Notes: generated by a model from the letters alone, not told the origin. A stretch of 64,000 nucleotides of DNA from Phocoena phocoena (GCF_963924675.1 NC_089226.1:51663124-51727123); one strand, 5' to 3'; positions 46,261 through 57,473 are shown, counted from the stretch's first letter. Numbers and translations are program-made.

Positions 46261-46499
46261 TGTTTTTATTTGGCGTTTTATTATTGAACATTATATGCAA
46301 TCGAACATGAGTATGCCTAGTGACCAAATGGCAGAGGACAAAAATCCATCAATATGTATTATTATGTTAATAACAATAAACATTTTATCTCCACACTCAT
46401 CTGTTATTTTTATCTCTCAGTGATATTTTTCTCGGAAAGAATTAAATCTGAGCTATGTTGTCCAAACTCTAAAAAGTGTTTGTAGTGGATTCTACAAAT

Positions 46500-46605
46500 A
46501 TGTCTTCGTACCCACAGCCTGTATCACAGGGTCTGGCATATAGGAGGCACCTTCTAGAAGTCATTGAAGGAGTGAATAACTGAATGAATAAATGTATGAA
46601 TGAAT
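46500..46605 (+). mobile_element. L2 3' end relic
   Basis: 'cacagggtctggcatatagg' and 'gtgaataactgaatgaataa' match the L2 terminus. Confidence 0.6.
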
Positions 46606-46814
46606 GCCATTCTCCATCTGGAGACTGACTTCTGTTAAGTAATAGTTCTTACTGAATGTGAAAAAGAAGTAACCTTTTACTTCCCTATGAAGATGTGAAA
46701 AGGACATGTAGAAGCTATATACATGGTGGTAAAGAGGCAGAAATTCAAGACTTTTTTTTTGACACCTAATAAGAAAGGCTTCTATAGAACCAATACATTT
46801 TACTGAAAATAGTA

Positions 46815-46950
46815 TCTTGCATTTTGAATGTAGTTAGCAATTACTCACATGTGTTCATCAATTTGATACTCAAATCAACTACGGGAGGTGAGACAGTATT
46901 AACCTGAATTGTCTGATGAGGTAACTGAGGTTTAGGACTTTTAAGTCCCA
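46815..46950 (-). mobile_element. MIR relic, reverse orientation
   Basis: 'caatttgatactcaaatcaact', 'gtctgatgaggtaactgagg' fit reverse MIR. Confidence 0.55.
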
Positions 46951-47619
46951 AAGATTTATACATATTAGACAAATTTCTGTGAAAAATATATATGCATCTC
47001 AAATTAAATAAGGTTGACTGACTACCTTTCACTTGCTGCGCTCATATTAATGCCAAACATTTCACATACTGTGTTTATAAGGTAGAATATTCTGGATATA
47101 AATTTCAAGGATTTGGACTTTCACAACTATATCTAATTCCTGTGATCATTACTTTAAAATTCTCTGACATGTCATACAAGGTGTAATTTCCAGTTTTCAG
47201 ATCCTTGCTGTGGCTTCTCAGCTGTAGGCTGTGGGGTAACCTTCCTGAGCAGCTCTGTCATTAACATTGACATTAACCTTCATCAGTTCCCCTTTAAAGA
47301 CAGATTGCTTTTCATTTCACATACCTCTGTCTTGATCTGAATAACCTTTATTGGTACTTAGTTTACCTTTGGGGATTCATTCTTTGAAGATATTATTTTA
47401 TTGCAACTTTGGAGAAACAAGGAAATATCCCCCACAGGGATGTCTGACATATGGGCAGGAGCAGATAAAATCATCACTTCTTCCTTTAAAGGCTGGTGGC
47501 TACTTATATTACCACCACTGGAGCACTATTCCTGTATCCCAGTATATCCCATGGTGTAATATGGTCAGTAAATGTGTAAAGTGTTATATGCCATAATAAA
47601 TAGCACCCTATCCTTCTCC
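46951..47619. other. Non-coding stretch, nothing recognised
   Basis: No assigned repeat or coding frame with a domain. Confidence 0.45.
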
Positions 47620-47770
47620 ATAATCATGCCCATCGCTCTTGTAAATACTTACTCAGTGTATGTTGAGCGCCTTGATAACAGAGATCATGGCTGCTTTGCT
47701 TACCACTCTCCCTCCCAATAACTGTCAGATACTGATATGTATCAAACAAACACCCAATAAATATGTAGTA
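47620..47770 (+). mobile_element. L2 3' end relic
   Basis: 'ccttgataacagagatcatgg' through 'aacacccaataaatatgtag' fits a decayed L2 terminus. Confidence 0.5.
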
Positions 47771-48045
47771 ACTAGGTGACTGTGTCTCTATCCTCTATGG
47801 GAGACATAAAATTCACATTTAATTATAAAGAGCACTGGCAGTCCTCCAATGTAGAAACCTTTATCTTCAATGAATTTCTACTATACTCTGCATGTCCTGC
47901 TCTCCAAGATTTCTAATGAAAAATGTTAAGCACACAGAAAAGTTGAAGTAATTTTACAAAGAACTACCATCTATATTCTACAAATAACATTTTATTATGC
48001 TTGCTTTATTAAATGTCTAGCCATCCCTCTGGCCACCCATCATTA

Positions 48046-48062
48046 CATGGACATTTTTTTTT
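48046..48062. repeat. Left target-site duplication of the large L1
   Basis: CATGGACA followed by nine T. It pairs with 53870-53885 (CATGGAC plus nine T), differing by a single inserted base. The T run is an A run on the L1 sense strand, consistent with an L1 endonuclease target. Confidence 0.8.
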
Positions 48063-48435
48063 CTTTTTTCTTTCTACATCTTTATTGGAGTATGATTGCT
48101 TTACAATGGTGTGTTAGTTTCTTCATTATAACAAAGTGAATCAGTTATACATATACATATGTTCCCATACCTCTTCCCTCTTGCATCTCCCTCCCTCCCA
48201 CCTTCCCTATCCCACCCCTCTAGGTGGTTACACAGCACCAAGTTGATCTCCCTGTGCTATGCAGCTGCTTCCCACTAGCCATCTATTTTATGTTTGGTAA
48301 TGTATATATGTCCATGCCACTCTCTAACTTTGTCACAGCTTACCCTTCCCCCTCACCATATCCTCAAGTCCATTCTCCAGTAGGTCTGTGTCTTTATTCC
48401 TGTCTTACCTCTAGGTTCTTCATGACATTTTTTTC
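48063..48435 (-). other. L1 3' UTR and poly(A) end
   Basis: Between the ORF2 stop and the tail. The plus strand shows GGATGGCTAG-flanked non-L1 DNA to 48045, then an interrupted poly(T), CATCTTTATTGGAGTATGAT, CCTATCCCACCCCTCTAGG and GACATTTTTTTCTTAG. The AATAAA-type signal lies in the reverse complement of CTTTATTGGAG. Confidence 0.88.
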
Positions 48436-51400
48436 TTAGATTCTATATATATGTGTCAGCATGCGGTATTTGTCTTTCTCTTTCTGATTTACTTCACTCT
48501 GTATGACAGACTCTAGGTCCATCCATCTCACTACAAATAACTCAATTTCGTTTCTTTTTATGGCTGAGTAGTATTCCATTGTATATATGTGCCACATCTT
48601 CTTTATCCATTCATCTGATGATGGACACTTAGGTTGTTTCCATCTTCTGGATATTGTAAATAGAGCTGCAATGAACATTTTGGTACATGACTCTTTGAAT
48701 TATGGTTTTCTCAGGGTATATGCCCAGTAGTGGGATTGCTGGGTCATATGGTAGTTCTATTTGTAGTTTTTTAAGGAACCTCCATACTGTTCTCCATAGT
48801 GGCTGTACCAATTCACACTTCCACCAGCAGTGTAAGAGTGTTCTCTTTCCTCCACACCCTCTCCAGCATTTATTGTTTCTAGATTTTTTTGATGATGGCC
48901 ATTTTGACTGGTGTGAGATGATATCTCATTGTAGTTTTGATTTGCATTTCTCTAATGATTAATGACATTGAGCATTCTTTCATGTGTTTGTTGGCAATCA
49001 GTATATCTTCTTTGGAGAAATGTCTATTTAGGTCTTCTGCCCATTTTTGGATTGGGCTGTTTGTTTTTGTGTTACTGAGCTGCATGAGCTGCTTGTAAAT
49101 TTTGGAGATTAATCCTTTGTCAGTTGCTTCATTTGCAAATATTTTCTCCCATTCTGAGGGTTGTCTCTTGGTCTTGTTTATGGTTTCCTTTGCTGTTCAA
49201 AAGCTTTGCAGTTTCATTAGGTCCCATTTGTTTATTTTTGTTTTTATTTCCATTTCTCTAGGAGGTGGGTCTAAAAGGATCTTGCTGTGATTGATGTCAT
49301 AGAGTGTTCTGCCTATGTTTTCCTCTAAGAGTTTGATAGTTTCTGGCCTTACATTTAGGTCTTTAATCCATTTTGAGCTTATTTTTGTGTATGGTGTTAG
49401 GGAGTGTTCTAATCTCATACTTTTACATGTACCTGTCCAGTTTTCCCAGCACCACTTATTGAAAAGGTTGTCCTTTCTCCACTGTACATTCCTGCCTCCT
49501 TTATCAAAGATAAGGTGACCATATGTGTCTGGCTTTATCTCTGGGATTTCTATCCTGTTCCATTGATCTATATTTTTGTTTTTGTGCAGTACCATACAGT
49601 CTAGATTACTGTAGCTTTGTAGTATAGTCTGAAGTCAGGGAGCCTGATTCCTCCACCTCCTTTTTTCGTTCTTAAGATTACTTTATCTATTTGGGGTCTT
49701 TTGTGTTTCCATACAAATTTTGAAATTTTTTGTTCTAGTTCTGTGAAAAATGCCAGTGGTAGTTTGATAGAGATTGCATTGAATCTGTAGATTGCTTTGG
49801 GTAGTAGAGTCATTTTCACAATGTTGATTCTTCCAATCCAAGAACATGGTATATCTCTCCATCTATTTGTATCATCTTTAACTTCTTTCATCAGTGTCTT
49901 ATAATTTTCTGCATACAGGTCTTTTGTCTCCTTAGGTAGGTTTATTCCTACATATTTTATTCTTTTTGTTGCAATGGTAAATGGGAGTGTTTTCTTGATT
50001 TCACTTTCAGAATTTTCACCATTACTGAATAGGAATGCCAGAGATTTCTGTGCATTAATTTTGTATCCTGCTACTTTACCAAATTCATTGATTAGCTCTA
50101 GTAGTTTTCTGGTAGCATCTTTAGGATTCCCTATGTATAGTATCATGTCATTTGCAAACAGTGACAGCTTTACTTCTTCTTTTCCGATTGGATTCCTTTT
50201 ATTTCCTTTTCTTCTCTGATTGCTGTGGCTAAAACTCCAAAACTATGTTGAATAAGAGTGGTGAGAGTGGGCAACCTTGTCTTGTTCCTGATCTTAGTGG
50301 AAATGCTTTCAGTTTTTCACCATTGAGGATGATGTTGGCTGTGGGTTTGTCATATATGGCCTTTATTATGTTGAGGAAAGTTCCCTCTATGCCTACTTTC
50401 TGGAGGGTTTTTATCATAAATGGGTGTTGAATTTTGTCAAAAGCTTTCTCTGCATCTATTGAGAAGACTATATGGTTTTTCTCCTTCAATTTGTTAATAT
50501 GGTGTATCACGTTTATTGATTTGCGTATATTGAAGAATCCTTGCATTCCTGGAATAAACCCCACCTGATCATGGTGTATGATCCTCTTAATGCGCTGTTG
50601 GATTCTGTTTGCTAGTATTTTGTCGAGGATTTTTGCATCTATGTTCATCAGTGATATTGGCCTATAGTTTTCTTTCTTTGTGACATCCTTGTCTGGTTTT
50701 GGTATCAGGGTGATGGTGGCCTCATAGAATGACTTTGGGAGTGTTCCTCCCTCTGCTATATTTTGGAAGAGTCTGAGAAGGATAGGTGTTAGCTCTTCTC
50801 TAAATGTTTGATAGAATTCACCTGTGAAGCCATCTGGACCTGGGCTTTTGATTGTTGAAGATTTTTAATCACAGTTTCAATTTCAGTACTTGTGATTGGT
50901 CTGTTCATATTTTCTATTTCTTCCTGGTTCAGTCTTGGCAGGATGTGCATTTCTAAGAATTTGTCCATTTCTTCCAGGTTGTCCATTTTATTGGCATATA
51001 GTTGCTTGTAGTAATCTCTCATGATCCTTTGTATTTCTGCAGTGTCAGTTGTTACTTATCCTTTTTCATTTCTAATTCTATTGATTTGAGTCTTCTCGCT
51101 TTTTTTCTTGATGAGTCTGGCTGATTGTTTATCAATTTTGTTTATCTTCTCAAAGAACCAGCTTTTAGTTTTATTGATCTTTGCTATTGTTTCTTTCATT
51201 TCTTTTTCATTTATTTCTGATCTGATCTTTATGATTTCTTTCCTTCTGCTAACTTTGGGGTTTTTTTTTTTTTGTTCTTCTTTCTCTGTTTGCTTTAGGT
51301 GCAAGGTTAGGTTGTTTATTTGAGATGTTTCCTGTTTCTTTAGGTAGGATTGTATTGCTATAAACTTCCCTCTTAGAACTGCTTTTGCTGCATCCCATAG

Positions 51401-52256
51401 GTTTTGGGTCATCGTGTCTCCATTGTCATTTGTTTCTAGGTATTTTTTGAATACCTTTTTGATCACTTCATTATTAAGTTGTGTATTGTTTAGCCTCCAT
51501 GTGTTTGTATTTTTTAGAGATCTTTTCCTGTAATTGATGTCTAGTCTCATGGCGTAGTGGTCAGATAAGATACTTGATACAATTTCAATTTTCTTAAATT
51601 TACTAAGGCTTGATTTGTGACCCAAGATATGATCTATCCTGGAGAATGTTCCATGAGCACTTGAGAAAAATGTGTATTCTGTTGTTTTTGGGTGGAATGT
51701 TCTATAAATATTAATTAAATCCATTTTGTTTAATGTATCATTTGAAGCTTGTGTTTCCTTTTTTATTTTCATTTTGGATGATCTGTCCATTGGTGAAAGT
51801 GGGGTGTTAAAGTCCCCTGCTATGAATGTGTTACTGTCGATTTCCCCTTTTATGGCTGTTAGTTTTTGCCTTATGTATTGAGGTGCTCCTATGTTGGGTG
51901 CATAAATATTTACAATTGTTATATCTTCTTCTTGGATTGATCCCTTGATCATTATGTAGTGTCCTTTGTCTCTTCTAATAGTCGTTGTTTTAAAGTCTAT
52001 TTTGTCTGATATGAGAATTGCTACTCCAGCTTTCTTTTGGTTTCCATTTGCATGGAATATCCTTTTCCACTCCCTCACTTTCAGTCTGTATGTGTCTCTA
52101 GGTCTGAAGTGGGTCTCTTGTAGACAGCATATATATGGGTCTTGTTTTTGTATCCATTCAGCCAGTCTGTGTCTTTTGGTGGGAGCATTTAGTCTATTTA
52201 CATTTAAGGTAATCATCGATATGTATGTTCCTATTCCCGTTTTCCTAATTGTTTTG
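48436..52256 (-). pseudogene. L1 ORF2 (endonuclease-reverse transcriptase), disrupted
   Basis: ORF2p makes and primes L1 cDNA at chromosomal nicks. The first Met in frame is at 52216 and L1-like reading continues upstream to about 52256. The endonuclease domain (residues about 1-230) keeps the expected catalytic residues: N5 in TLNVN, E34 in QETH, D135 and N137 in GDFN, D195 in SRIDH, D219-H220 in SDH. The reverse transcriptase follows, with the [10 protein letters not shown] motif intact. The active-site FADD motif reads FAND (Asn codon at 50150-50152). The C-terminal Cys/His motif (CWRGC…HCWWKC, 48806-48868) is intact. Breaks: in-frame stop TAA at 51056-51058, frameshift near 50850, single-base deletions near 50231 and 50187, a stop plus a frameshift near 49600, a stop near 49197. 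The product would end after about 386 residues, leaving an endonuclease-only fragment. Confidence 0.93.
50150..50152 (-). other. Asp-to-Asn change in the L1 reverse transcriptase active site
   Basis: The codon reads AAT (minus strand), giving F-A-N-D where L1 elements have F-A-D-D. That first aspartate binds the catalytic metal ions (D702 in human L1), so this alone should abolish reverse transcription. Confidence 0.9.
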
Positions 52257-52295
52257 GGTTTGTTATTGTAGGTCTTTTCCTCTTGTGTTTTTTGC

Positions 52296-53182
52296 CTAGA
52301 GAAGTTCCTTTAGCATTTGTTGTAAAGCTGGTTTGGTGGTGCTGAACTCTTTCAGATTTTGCTTGTCTGTAAAGGTTTTAATTTCTCCATCAAATCTGAA
52401 TGAGATCCTTGCTGGGTAGAGTAATCTTGATTGTAGGTTTTTCTCCTTCATCACTTTAAATATGTCCTGCCAGTCCCTTTTGGCTTGCAGAGTTTCTTCT
52501 GAAAGATCAGCTCTTAACCTTATGGGGATTCCCTTGTGTGTTATTTTTGCCTTGCTGCTTTTAATATGTTTTCTTTGTGTTTAATTTTTGACAGTCTGCT
52601 TAATATGTGTCTTGGCATGTTTCTCCTTGGATTTACCCTGTGTGGGACTCTCTGTGCTTCCTGGACTTGATTAACTATTTCCTTTCCCATATTAGGGAAG
52701 TTTTCAACTATGATCTCTTCAGATATTTTCTCAGTCCCTTTCTTTTTCTCTTCCTCTTCTGGAACCCCTATGATTTTAATGTTGGTGCATGTAATGTTTT
52801 CCCAGAGGTCTCTGAGACTGTCCTTAGTTTTTTTAATTTTTTTTTGTGTATTCTTCTCTGCAGTAGTTATTTCCACTCTTTTATCTTCCAGGTCACTTAT
52901 CCGTTCTGCTGCCTCAGTTATTCTGCCATTTATCCCTTCTAGAGTATTTTTAATTTCATTTATTGTGTTGTTCATCGTTTCTTGTTTCATCTTTAGTTTT
53001 TCTAGGTCCTTGTTAAATGTTTCTTGCATTTTCTGTATTCTATTTCCAAGATTTTGGATCATCTTTACTATCATTATTCTGAATTCTTTTTCAAGTAGAC
53101 TGCTTATTTCCTCTTCATTTGTTAGGTCTGGTGGGTTTTTATCTTGTTTCTTCATCTGGTGTGTGTTTTTCCGTCTTCTCAT
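52296..53182 (-). pseudogene. L1 ORF1 (RNA-binding chaperone), frameshifted
   Basis: ORF1p trimerises through a coiled coil and coats L1 RNA. The frame from 53182 runs 213 codons: a basic start, a long heptad-rich coiled coil (about 25-115), then an RRM-type segment (about 126-205, containing WENITCTNIKIIGVPEEE and PRHI). It stops at 52541 after ILKAARQK because of a one-base shift near 52540. In the other frame the C-terminal domain continues (GIPIRLRADLSEETLQAKRD and KEFSTTKPALQQMLKELL) to a stop at 52296-52298. Restored length would be about 295 residues, shorter than the 338 of human ORF1p, mostly in the N-terminal region. Confidence 0.93.
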
Positions 53183-53869
53183 TTTGTTTATCTTACTGTG
53201 TTTGGGGTGTCCTGTTTGCAGGCTGCAGGTTCGTAGTTTCCGTTGTTTTTGGAGTCTGTCCCCAGTGGCTAAATTTGGTTCAGTGGGTTGTGTAGGCTTC
53301 CTGGTGGAGGGGACTAGTGCCTGTGTTCTGGTGGATGAGGCTGGATCTTTTCTTTCTGGTGGGCAGGTCTATGTCTGGTGGTGTGTTTTGGGGTGTCTGT
53401 GGACTTATTATGATTTTAGGCAGCCTCTCTGCTAATGGGTGGGGTTGTGTTCCTGTCTTGCTAGTTGTTTGGCATAGGTTGTCTAGCACTGCAGTTTGCT
53501 GGTAGTTGAATGAAGCTGGGTGTTGGATTTGAGATGGAGATCCCTGAGAGATTTTTGCTGTTTGATATTACGTGGAGCTGGGACGTCTCTTGTGGACCAG
53601 TGTCCTGAAGTTAGCCCTCCCACCTCAGAGGCACAGGACTGACTCCTGGCTGCAGCACCAAGAGCCTTTCAACCACACGGCTGCCCCCAAGAGCTCCATT
53701 CGGATTACGCTAGAGTAAAATAGCAGAGGAAGCTGCATTGGCCATTAAGTCACATCTCATCAGAGCAGATCTTTCTTGGCCATGTGCTTGGGCAACTCTT
53801 TCAGAGGCAGGGGGTGGCTGTGGCTCACCAGGAGGACAAAGACACTGGCAGCAGACGTTCTGGGAAGTC
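53183..53869 (-). promoter_or_regulatory. L1 5' UTR (internal promoter region)
   Basis: GC-richer than the flanks. The region from about 53183 to 53660 matches the ruminant/cetartiodactyl L1 5' UTR from memory (for example the reverse complement of CCTCCCACCTCAGAGGCACAGG at 53616-53637). The outer 200 bases are assigned by position, since the target-site duplication begins only at 53870. Mammalian L1 5' UTRs carry a pol II promoter. Whether this one is active cannot be told from sequence. Confidence 0.7.
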
Positions 53870-53885
53870 CATGGACTTTTTTTTT
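53870..53885. repeat. Right target-site duplication of the large L1
   Basis: CATGGAC plus nine T. Partner of 48046-48062. See that entry for the one-base difference. Confidence 0.8.
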
Positions 53886-53989
53886 CCTTTTATATTTCAG
53901 AATAAATTTTAGACAGCCATACATGTCTTCTGAAGTACTTGAGCATGCATATCAATAAGAGTACAACCTTTGTCCATGATTTTGTTTTT

Positions 53990-54370
53990 TTATGTTTTAG
54001 GTAAATTTTACGTGTTAAGAATAAACAAATCTTAAGCATGCATTCAATGAATTAGACATGCATACTCCTGTATAACCCAATCCTCAATCAAGAAACAGAA
54101 CATCACTTTAAAGATTCTCCTTATTCCTCTTCCCAAAAGTCCACCCCCCCACCTCCCCCCCACCCCCCTGCAAATTGACATAACTATGGATCTGATTTTC
54201 CTTCTCATTTGTTTTTTCTCTTTTTGTTTGTTTGTTTTGTTTTGTTTCTGTTTTTGCCTGTTCTAGCACATCAGAGTTACATATATTCTTTTGTGTAAGG
54301 CATTTTTTTTAGCATAATGTTTTTAAGAATCATTCATATTGTTGTTTCCTTTATAGAGTTGAATAAAATT
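53990..54370 (-). mobile_element. Old L1M fragment, antisense
   Basis: 'aacccaatcctcaatcaagaaacagaacatcac', 'ttttgcctgttctagcacatc', 'attcttttgtgtaaggcatt', 'agcataatgtttttaagaatcattcatattgttg' (read in parts) match antisense L1M. A C-rich, strand-asymmetric tract lies within it. Confidence 0.7.
54142..54171. repeat. C-rich tract
   Basis: CCACCCCCCCACCTCCCCCC and following bases. It has four C-runs in close spacing, so the complementary strand could form a G-quadruplex in principle. Confidence 0.85.
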
Positions 54371-54779
54371 CCCTGCCTAGTATGATTAAACACTTCAGGA
54401 ATTTTGTACTCTAGGAGAAATCTTAAAATTCAAATGGGCTAATTCTGCCTCAAATATAAATAATCATAAAGGAATGAGGTCTATTATGGAAAATAATTTG
54501 TTAGAGTGGACAAGCTGTAAACTGAGAGTAGAGATTTGGGTTCTAGTTCTAAATCTAGAGGACTTTACATATAATTTTTTCCCCTCTGAAAAAGATTGTC
54601 CTCATCTGTAAACAAGAAAATTAGATTAATCCTCCAAGGATGGACTTCCAGACCTAAGAGCCTGTCATGTGCTCTCTCATGTCAATTTCTATTTCCTTTA
54701 GTCATTCTTCATCATGTATCAACTTGAAAAAAAAATCTATATTCCTACCCTTCAGAGAAAGCATCTATTAATATTTAGC

Positions 54780-55130
54780 TGTATACCATTCTATATTTTC
54801 CTATGTACAAATACTCATACTCATATAGAGATATTTATATAAACTATTTTGAAACCTAAATAAGTTTTATGATAAGTAGTCCTTGTCATAAATATTATTT
54901 ACTAGGCAATTTGTGGCTATATATTATGTTTGAGCAGCTATATCATAAATTGTTTTACTAGAATTTTATTATTAGGCAATTACATGGCTTCTAATTTTTC
55001 AATTTGATTAATAATGCTATAACAAACATCCTTTTGTGTCTATATGTGTCTGTGTCTGTGTGTGTGTGTACATAGACCTCTATCTCTCTCTATATATGTG
55101 TGTATGTATATATAGTGATTTCTTACAGGC
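54780..55130 (-). mobile_element. Old LINE fragment, antisense (L1M-like)
   Basis: 'ggcttctaatttttcaatttgattaataatgctataacaaacatcc' (read in parts) has the texture of antisense L1M, followed by mixed TG, TC and TA short tandem repeats at 55040-55115. Confidence 0.5.
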
Positions 55131-55622
55131 AAAAATTTAGGAACAGAATTACGAAGTCAAAGGGAAGGCTTCCTAGTGAATGAAATCTTTCTGTAATGAA
55201 ATAATTTGAATGCTCACTCATTACATCTAAAATGGCAGAATTTTCTCCCTAAGTCATCATCAGTTTTTCTTCCCAACTTATGTATGAGAAAATAGGTGTA
55301 TACATCTCTGTTTTAATGCAATTTGTATACCAAAGAATGATCAGATATTTGAGGAATATGCAGAACAGCATACAGGTTAAATGAGCAGTTATAGAAGAAA
55401 GGTTCTTGAAGTTAGGCGCGTATAGCCCTGATACATAACGATAGAATAAATTTAGAGTAAGCCTAAATTTAAATAAAAAAGAAAACCAATTAAAATCAGC
55501 AATTAAGGCACTATCCATTAGCCTTAGAGAATATTTACTAGGTCTCTACAAAGAAAGAAAATAACCAAAGAAACATTCATTTTGTATAACACTTGGAATT
55601 AGATATAATTCTCAATTATCTT
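55131..55622. other. Non-coding stretch, nothing recognised
   Basis: No assigned repeat. The 89-codon minus frame at 55249-55518 shows no domain. Confidence 0.45.
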
Positions 55623-56005
55623 GTCTTATGAACTGAATTGTGCACTCCACAAATCATATGTTGAAGCCCTAACCCCCCAATCTGACTATATTTGGAGATA
55701 AGGGAGGTAATTAATGTTAAATGATGTCATAAGGGTGGGCCCTATCCTGATAAGGCGGTAGTCTTATAAGAGGAGGAAGAGATACCAGAGATGTCTTTAT
55801 CTCTCCATGCATGCACAGAGGAAAGGCTATGTGAGAACACAGAAAGAAGGTAAGCATCTGAAAGCCAGGAAGAGAGGCTTCATCAGAAATCAAATCTTGA
55901 TCTAGGACTCCTAGCCCCCAAAACTATGAGAAAATACATTTGTTGTTTAAGCCACCCAGTCTGTTTTATGTTATTATGGTAGCCTGAGCTGACTAATATA
56001 CCATG
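55623..56005 (+). mobile_element. MaLR LTR (MST/MLT-like)
   Basis: 'tgaactgaattgtgcactcc', 'catatgttgaagccctaaccccc', 'gatgtcataagggtgggcccta', 'agccaggaagagaggcttcatcagaaa', 'gttgtttaagccacccagtctg' and the end 'gagctgactaata' (read in parts) follow the MST/MLT LTR consensus closely. Solo LTR without internal sequence. Confidence 0.85.
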
Positions 56006-56189
56006 TAAAGTCTGTCTGTAAGCTCATCTATAATAAAACCTAAAGCTCACAAAAAATCCCTCTTTGTTCTACCTAAATTAAAACTGTAAACGGGATATAA
56101 GGTTATTAAATAAATGCAAGCAAACTTGAAATACTGTGTAGCCACTGTTCTTGTTCACAGGAAGAGATGGCTTCCTGTGGTTGGATATC

Positions 56190-56690
56190 GCTACATTGTT
56201 AAACACATCTTGGTAGGGGATTTTATCATTTAGACTCTGTGGTGGACACTGTATCTTCCAGTACCACTCAGATTCCTCTTCCATGAGGAATATGTTTTCC
56301 CAGCTGCTGATTTCGGGCAAAGTTATTAGAGCCATCAGCTATCAGCTCCTTCAGAGACTGCCTTGGCTGCAGAGAGCTGCCACCCCCAAGGTCAAACCCT
56401 TTCCTGGCATGGCCCACACTGAGTGAATAATCAGTTGAGGAGTATAAAGGCCTGTACATTACCCACGTTGGGACAATTCAGAGGGGCTAGTCTAGCTCCA
56501 GAATTCTCTGTGTAGGTGCAGAGGCTGTAGTTGGCCATATGGCTGCTTGCCTTCTCCCTGTGCCAGATAACACTTCCTACCCATCCCTTCCACAGGTGTT
56601 GCTCCCAAGGGCATATCTAAATAAACACCCTGCATGCTAAATTCCATTTCAGACTTTGCTTCCTTGGGAACCCAAACTGAGGTAGAGAGT
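56190..56690 (+). mobile_element. Ancient repeat or LTR, family unassigned
   Basis: A TATA-like 'gtataaaggcctgtac' at 56441-56456 and an 'aataaacaccctgcatgcta' block at 56621-56640, then 'gaacccaaactgaggta', have an LTR-like layout (promoter, poly(A) signal, end). I cannot name it. The minus-strand frames here are not supported. Confidence 0.4.
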
Positions 56691-57097
56691 GGGTAGAAAA
56701 GGTTACAATAATATTTGCAGGTGCTATAATTGCATCACTGCCTGATTGATTTTCCTCAAAACAGCCCCGAGAGGGAACCCAGGTCCTCTATGCCAAGCTA
56801 TTTGGCTCACAAAATCACAGACCTAGCAATTGTAGCATAGGACCATATGAGGCTAATTTTTCCCACTCTAATTGTGTAAGGTATATAAGAATTTAATAAT
56901 AAACACCTCTTAAAACAACTGTTTTATCATTAGCCTCATTATAGATCATTCTATTGAAAATGTAGACTAGGATCAAGACTAGATATACAGATAATCGAAG
57001 TATACTTAGAGATCCAATAATTTAAAATTCAAATTGCTGAGACTTTTTTCAAGAAGCTGTACTATTCAAAAAGTACATCATCCCGTTCACTTATACC
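56691..57097. other. Non-coding stretch, nothing recognised
   Basis: No repeat assigned and no coding frame with a domain. Confidence 0.45.
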
Positions 57098-57113
57098 TTC
57101 TGTTAGAATTCTT

Positions 57114-57473
57114 TTTTTTTTTTAAACATCTTTATTGGAGTATAATTGCTTTACAATGGTGTGTTAGTTTCTGCTTTATAACGAAGTGAATCAGCTATAC
57201 ATATACATATATCCCTATATCCCCTCCCTCTTGGGTCTCCCTTGCACCCTCCCTATCCCACCCCTCTAGGTGGTCACAAAGCACCCAGCTGATCTCCCTG
57301 TGCTATGTGGCTGCTTCCCAGTAGCTACCTATTTTATATTTGGTAGTATATGTTAGTCCATGCCACTCCCTCACTTCGTCTCAGCTTACCCTTCCCCCTC
57401 CCCGTGTCCTCAAGTCCATTCTCTACATCTGCATCTTTATTCCTGTCCTGCCCCTACGTTCTTCAGAACCATT
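57114..57473 (-). mobile_element. 5'-truncated L1 3' UTR with 16-bp TSD
   Basis: Poly(T), then AAACATCTTTATTGGAGTAT, GGTGTGTTAGTTTCTGC, CCTATCCCACCCCTCTAGG and GTTCTTCAGAACC. Perfect repeats TTCTGTTAGAATTCTT at 57098-57113 and 57474-57489. Same 3' UTR family as the L1 at 48-54 kb. Confidence 0.97.

Larger units (their letters stand above)
48063..53869 (-). mobile_element. Near-full-length L1 retrotransposon (about 5.8 kb), inactive
   Basis: Read on the minus strand the order is 5' UTR (about 53869-53183), ORF1 (53182-52296), a short spacer, ORF2 (about 52256-48436), 3' UTR and a poly(A) that merges with the target-site duplication. The 3' UTR is the same type as the truncated copies at 20.2, 29.8 and 57.1 kb. 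Length and arrangement match mammalian L1 (about 6 kb), so little is missing at the 5' end. Both proteins are broken, so this copy could not mobilise itself. The low divergence of its coding sequence suggests insertion in the cetartiodactyl or cetacean lineage. Confidence 0.95.

Noticed and set aside
52710..53435. 241-codon plus-strand frame opposite L1 ORF1
   Set aside because: It is the antisense of L1 ORF1 and 5' UTR and consists of low-complexity Phe/Ser/Leu runs. The coding signal is clearly on the minus strand.
56441..56456. TATA-like GTATAAAGGCC as a host promoter
   Set aside because: It sits in an LTR-like ancient repeat, with no first exon or GC-rich region around it.
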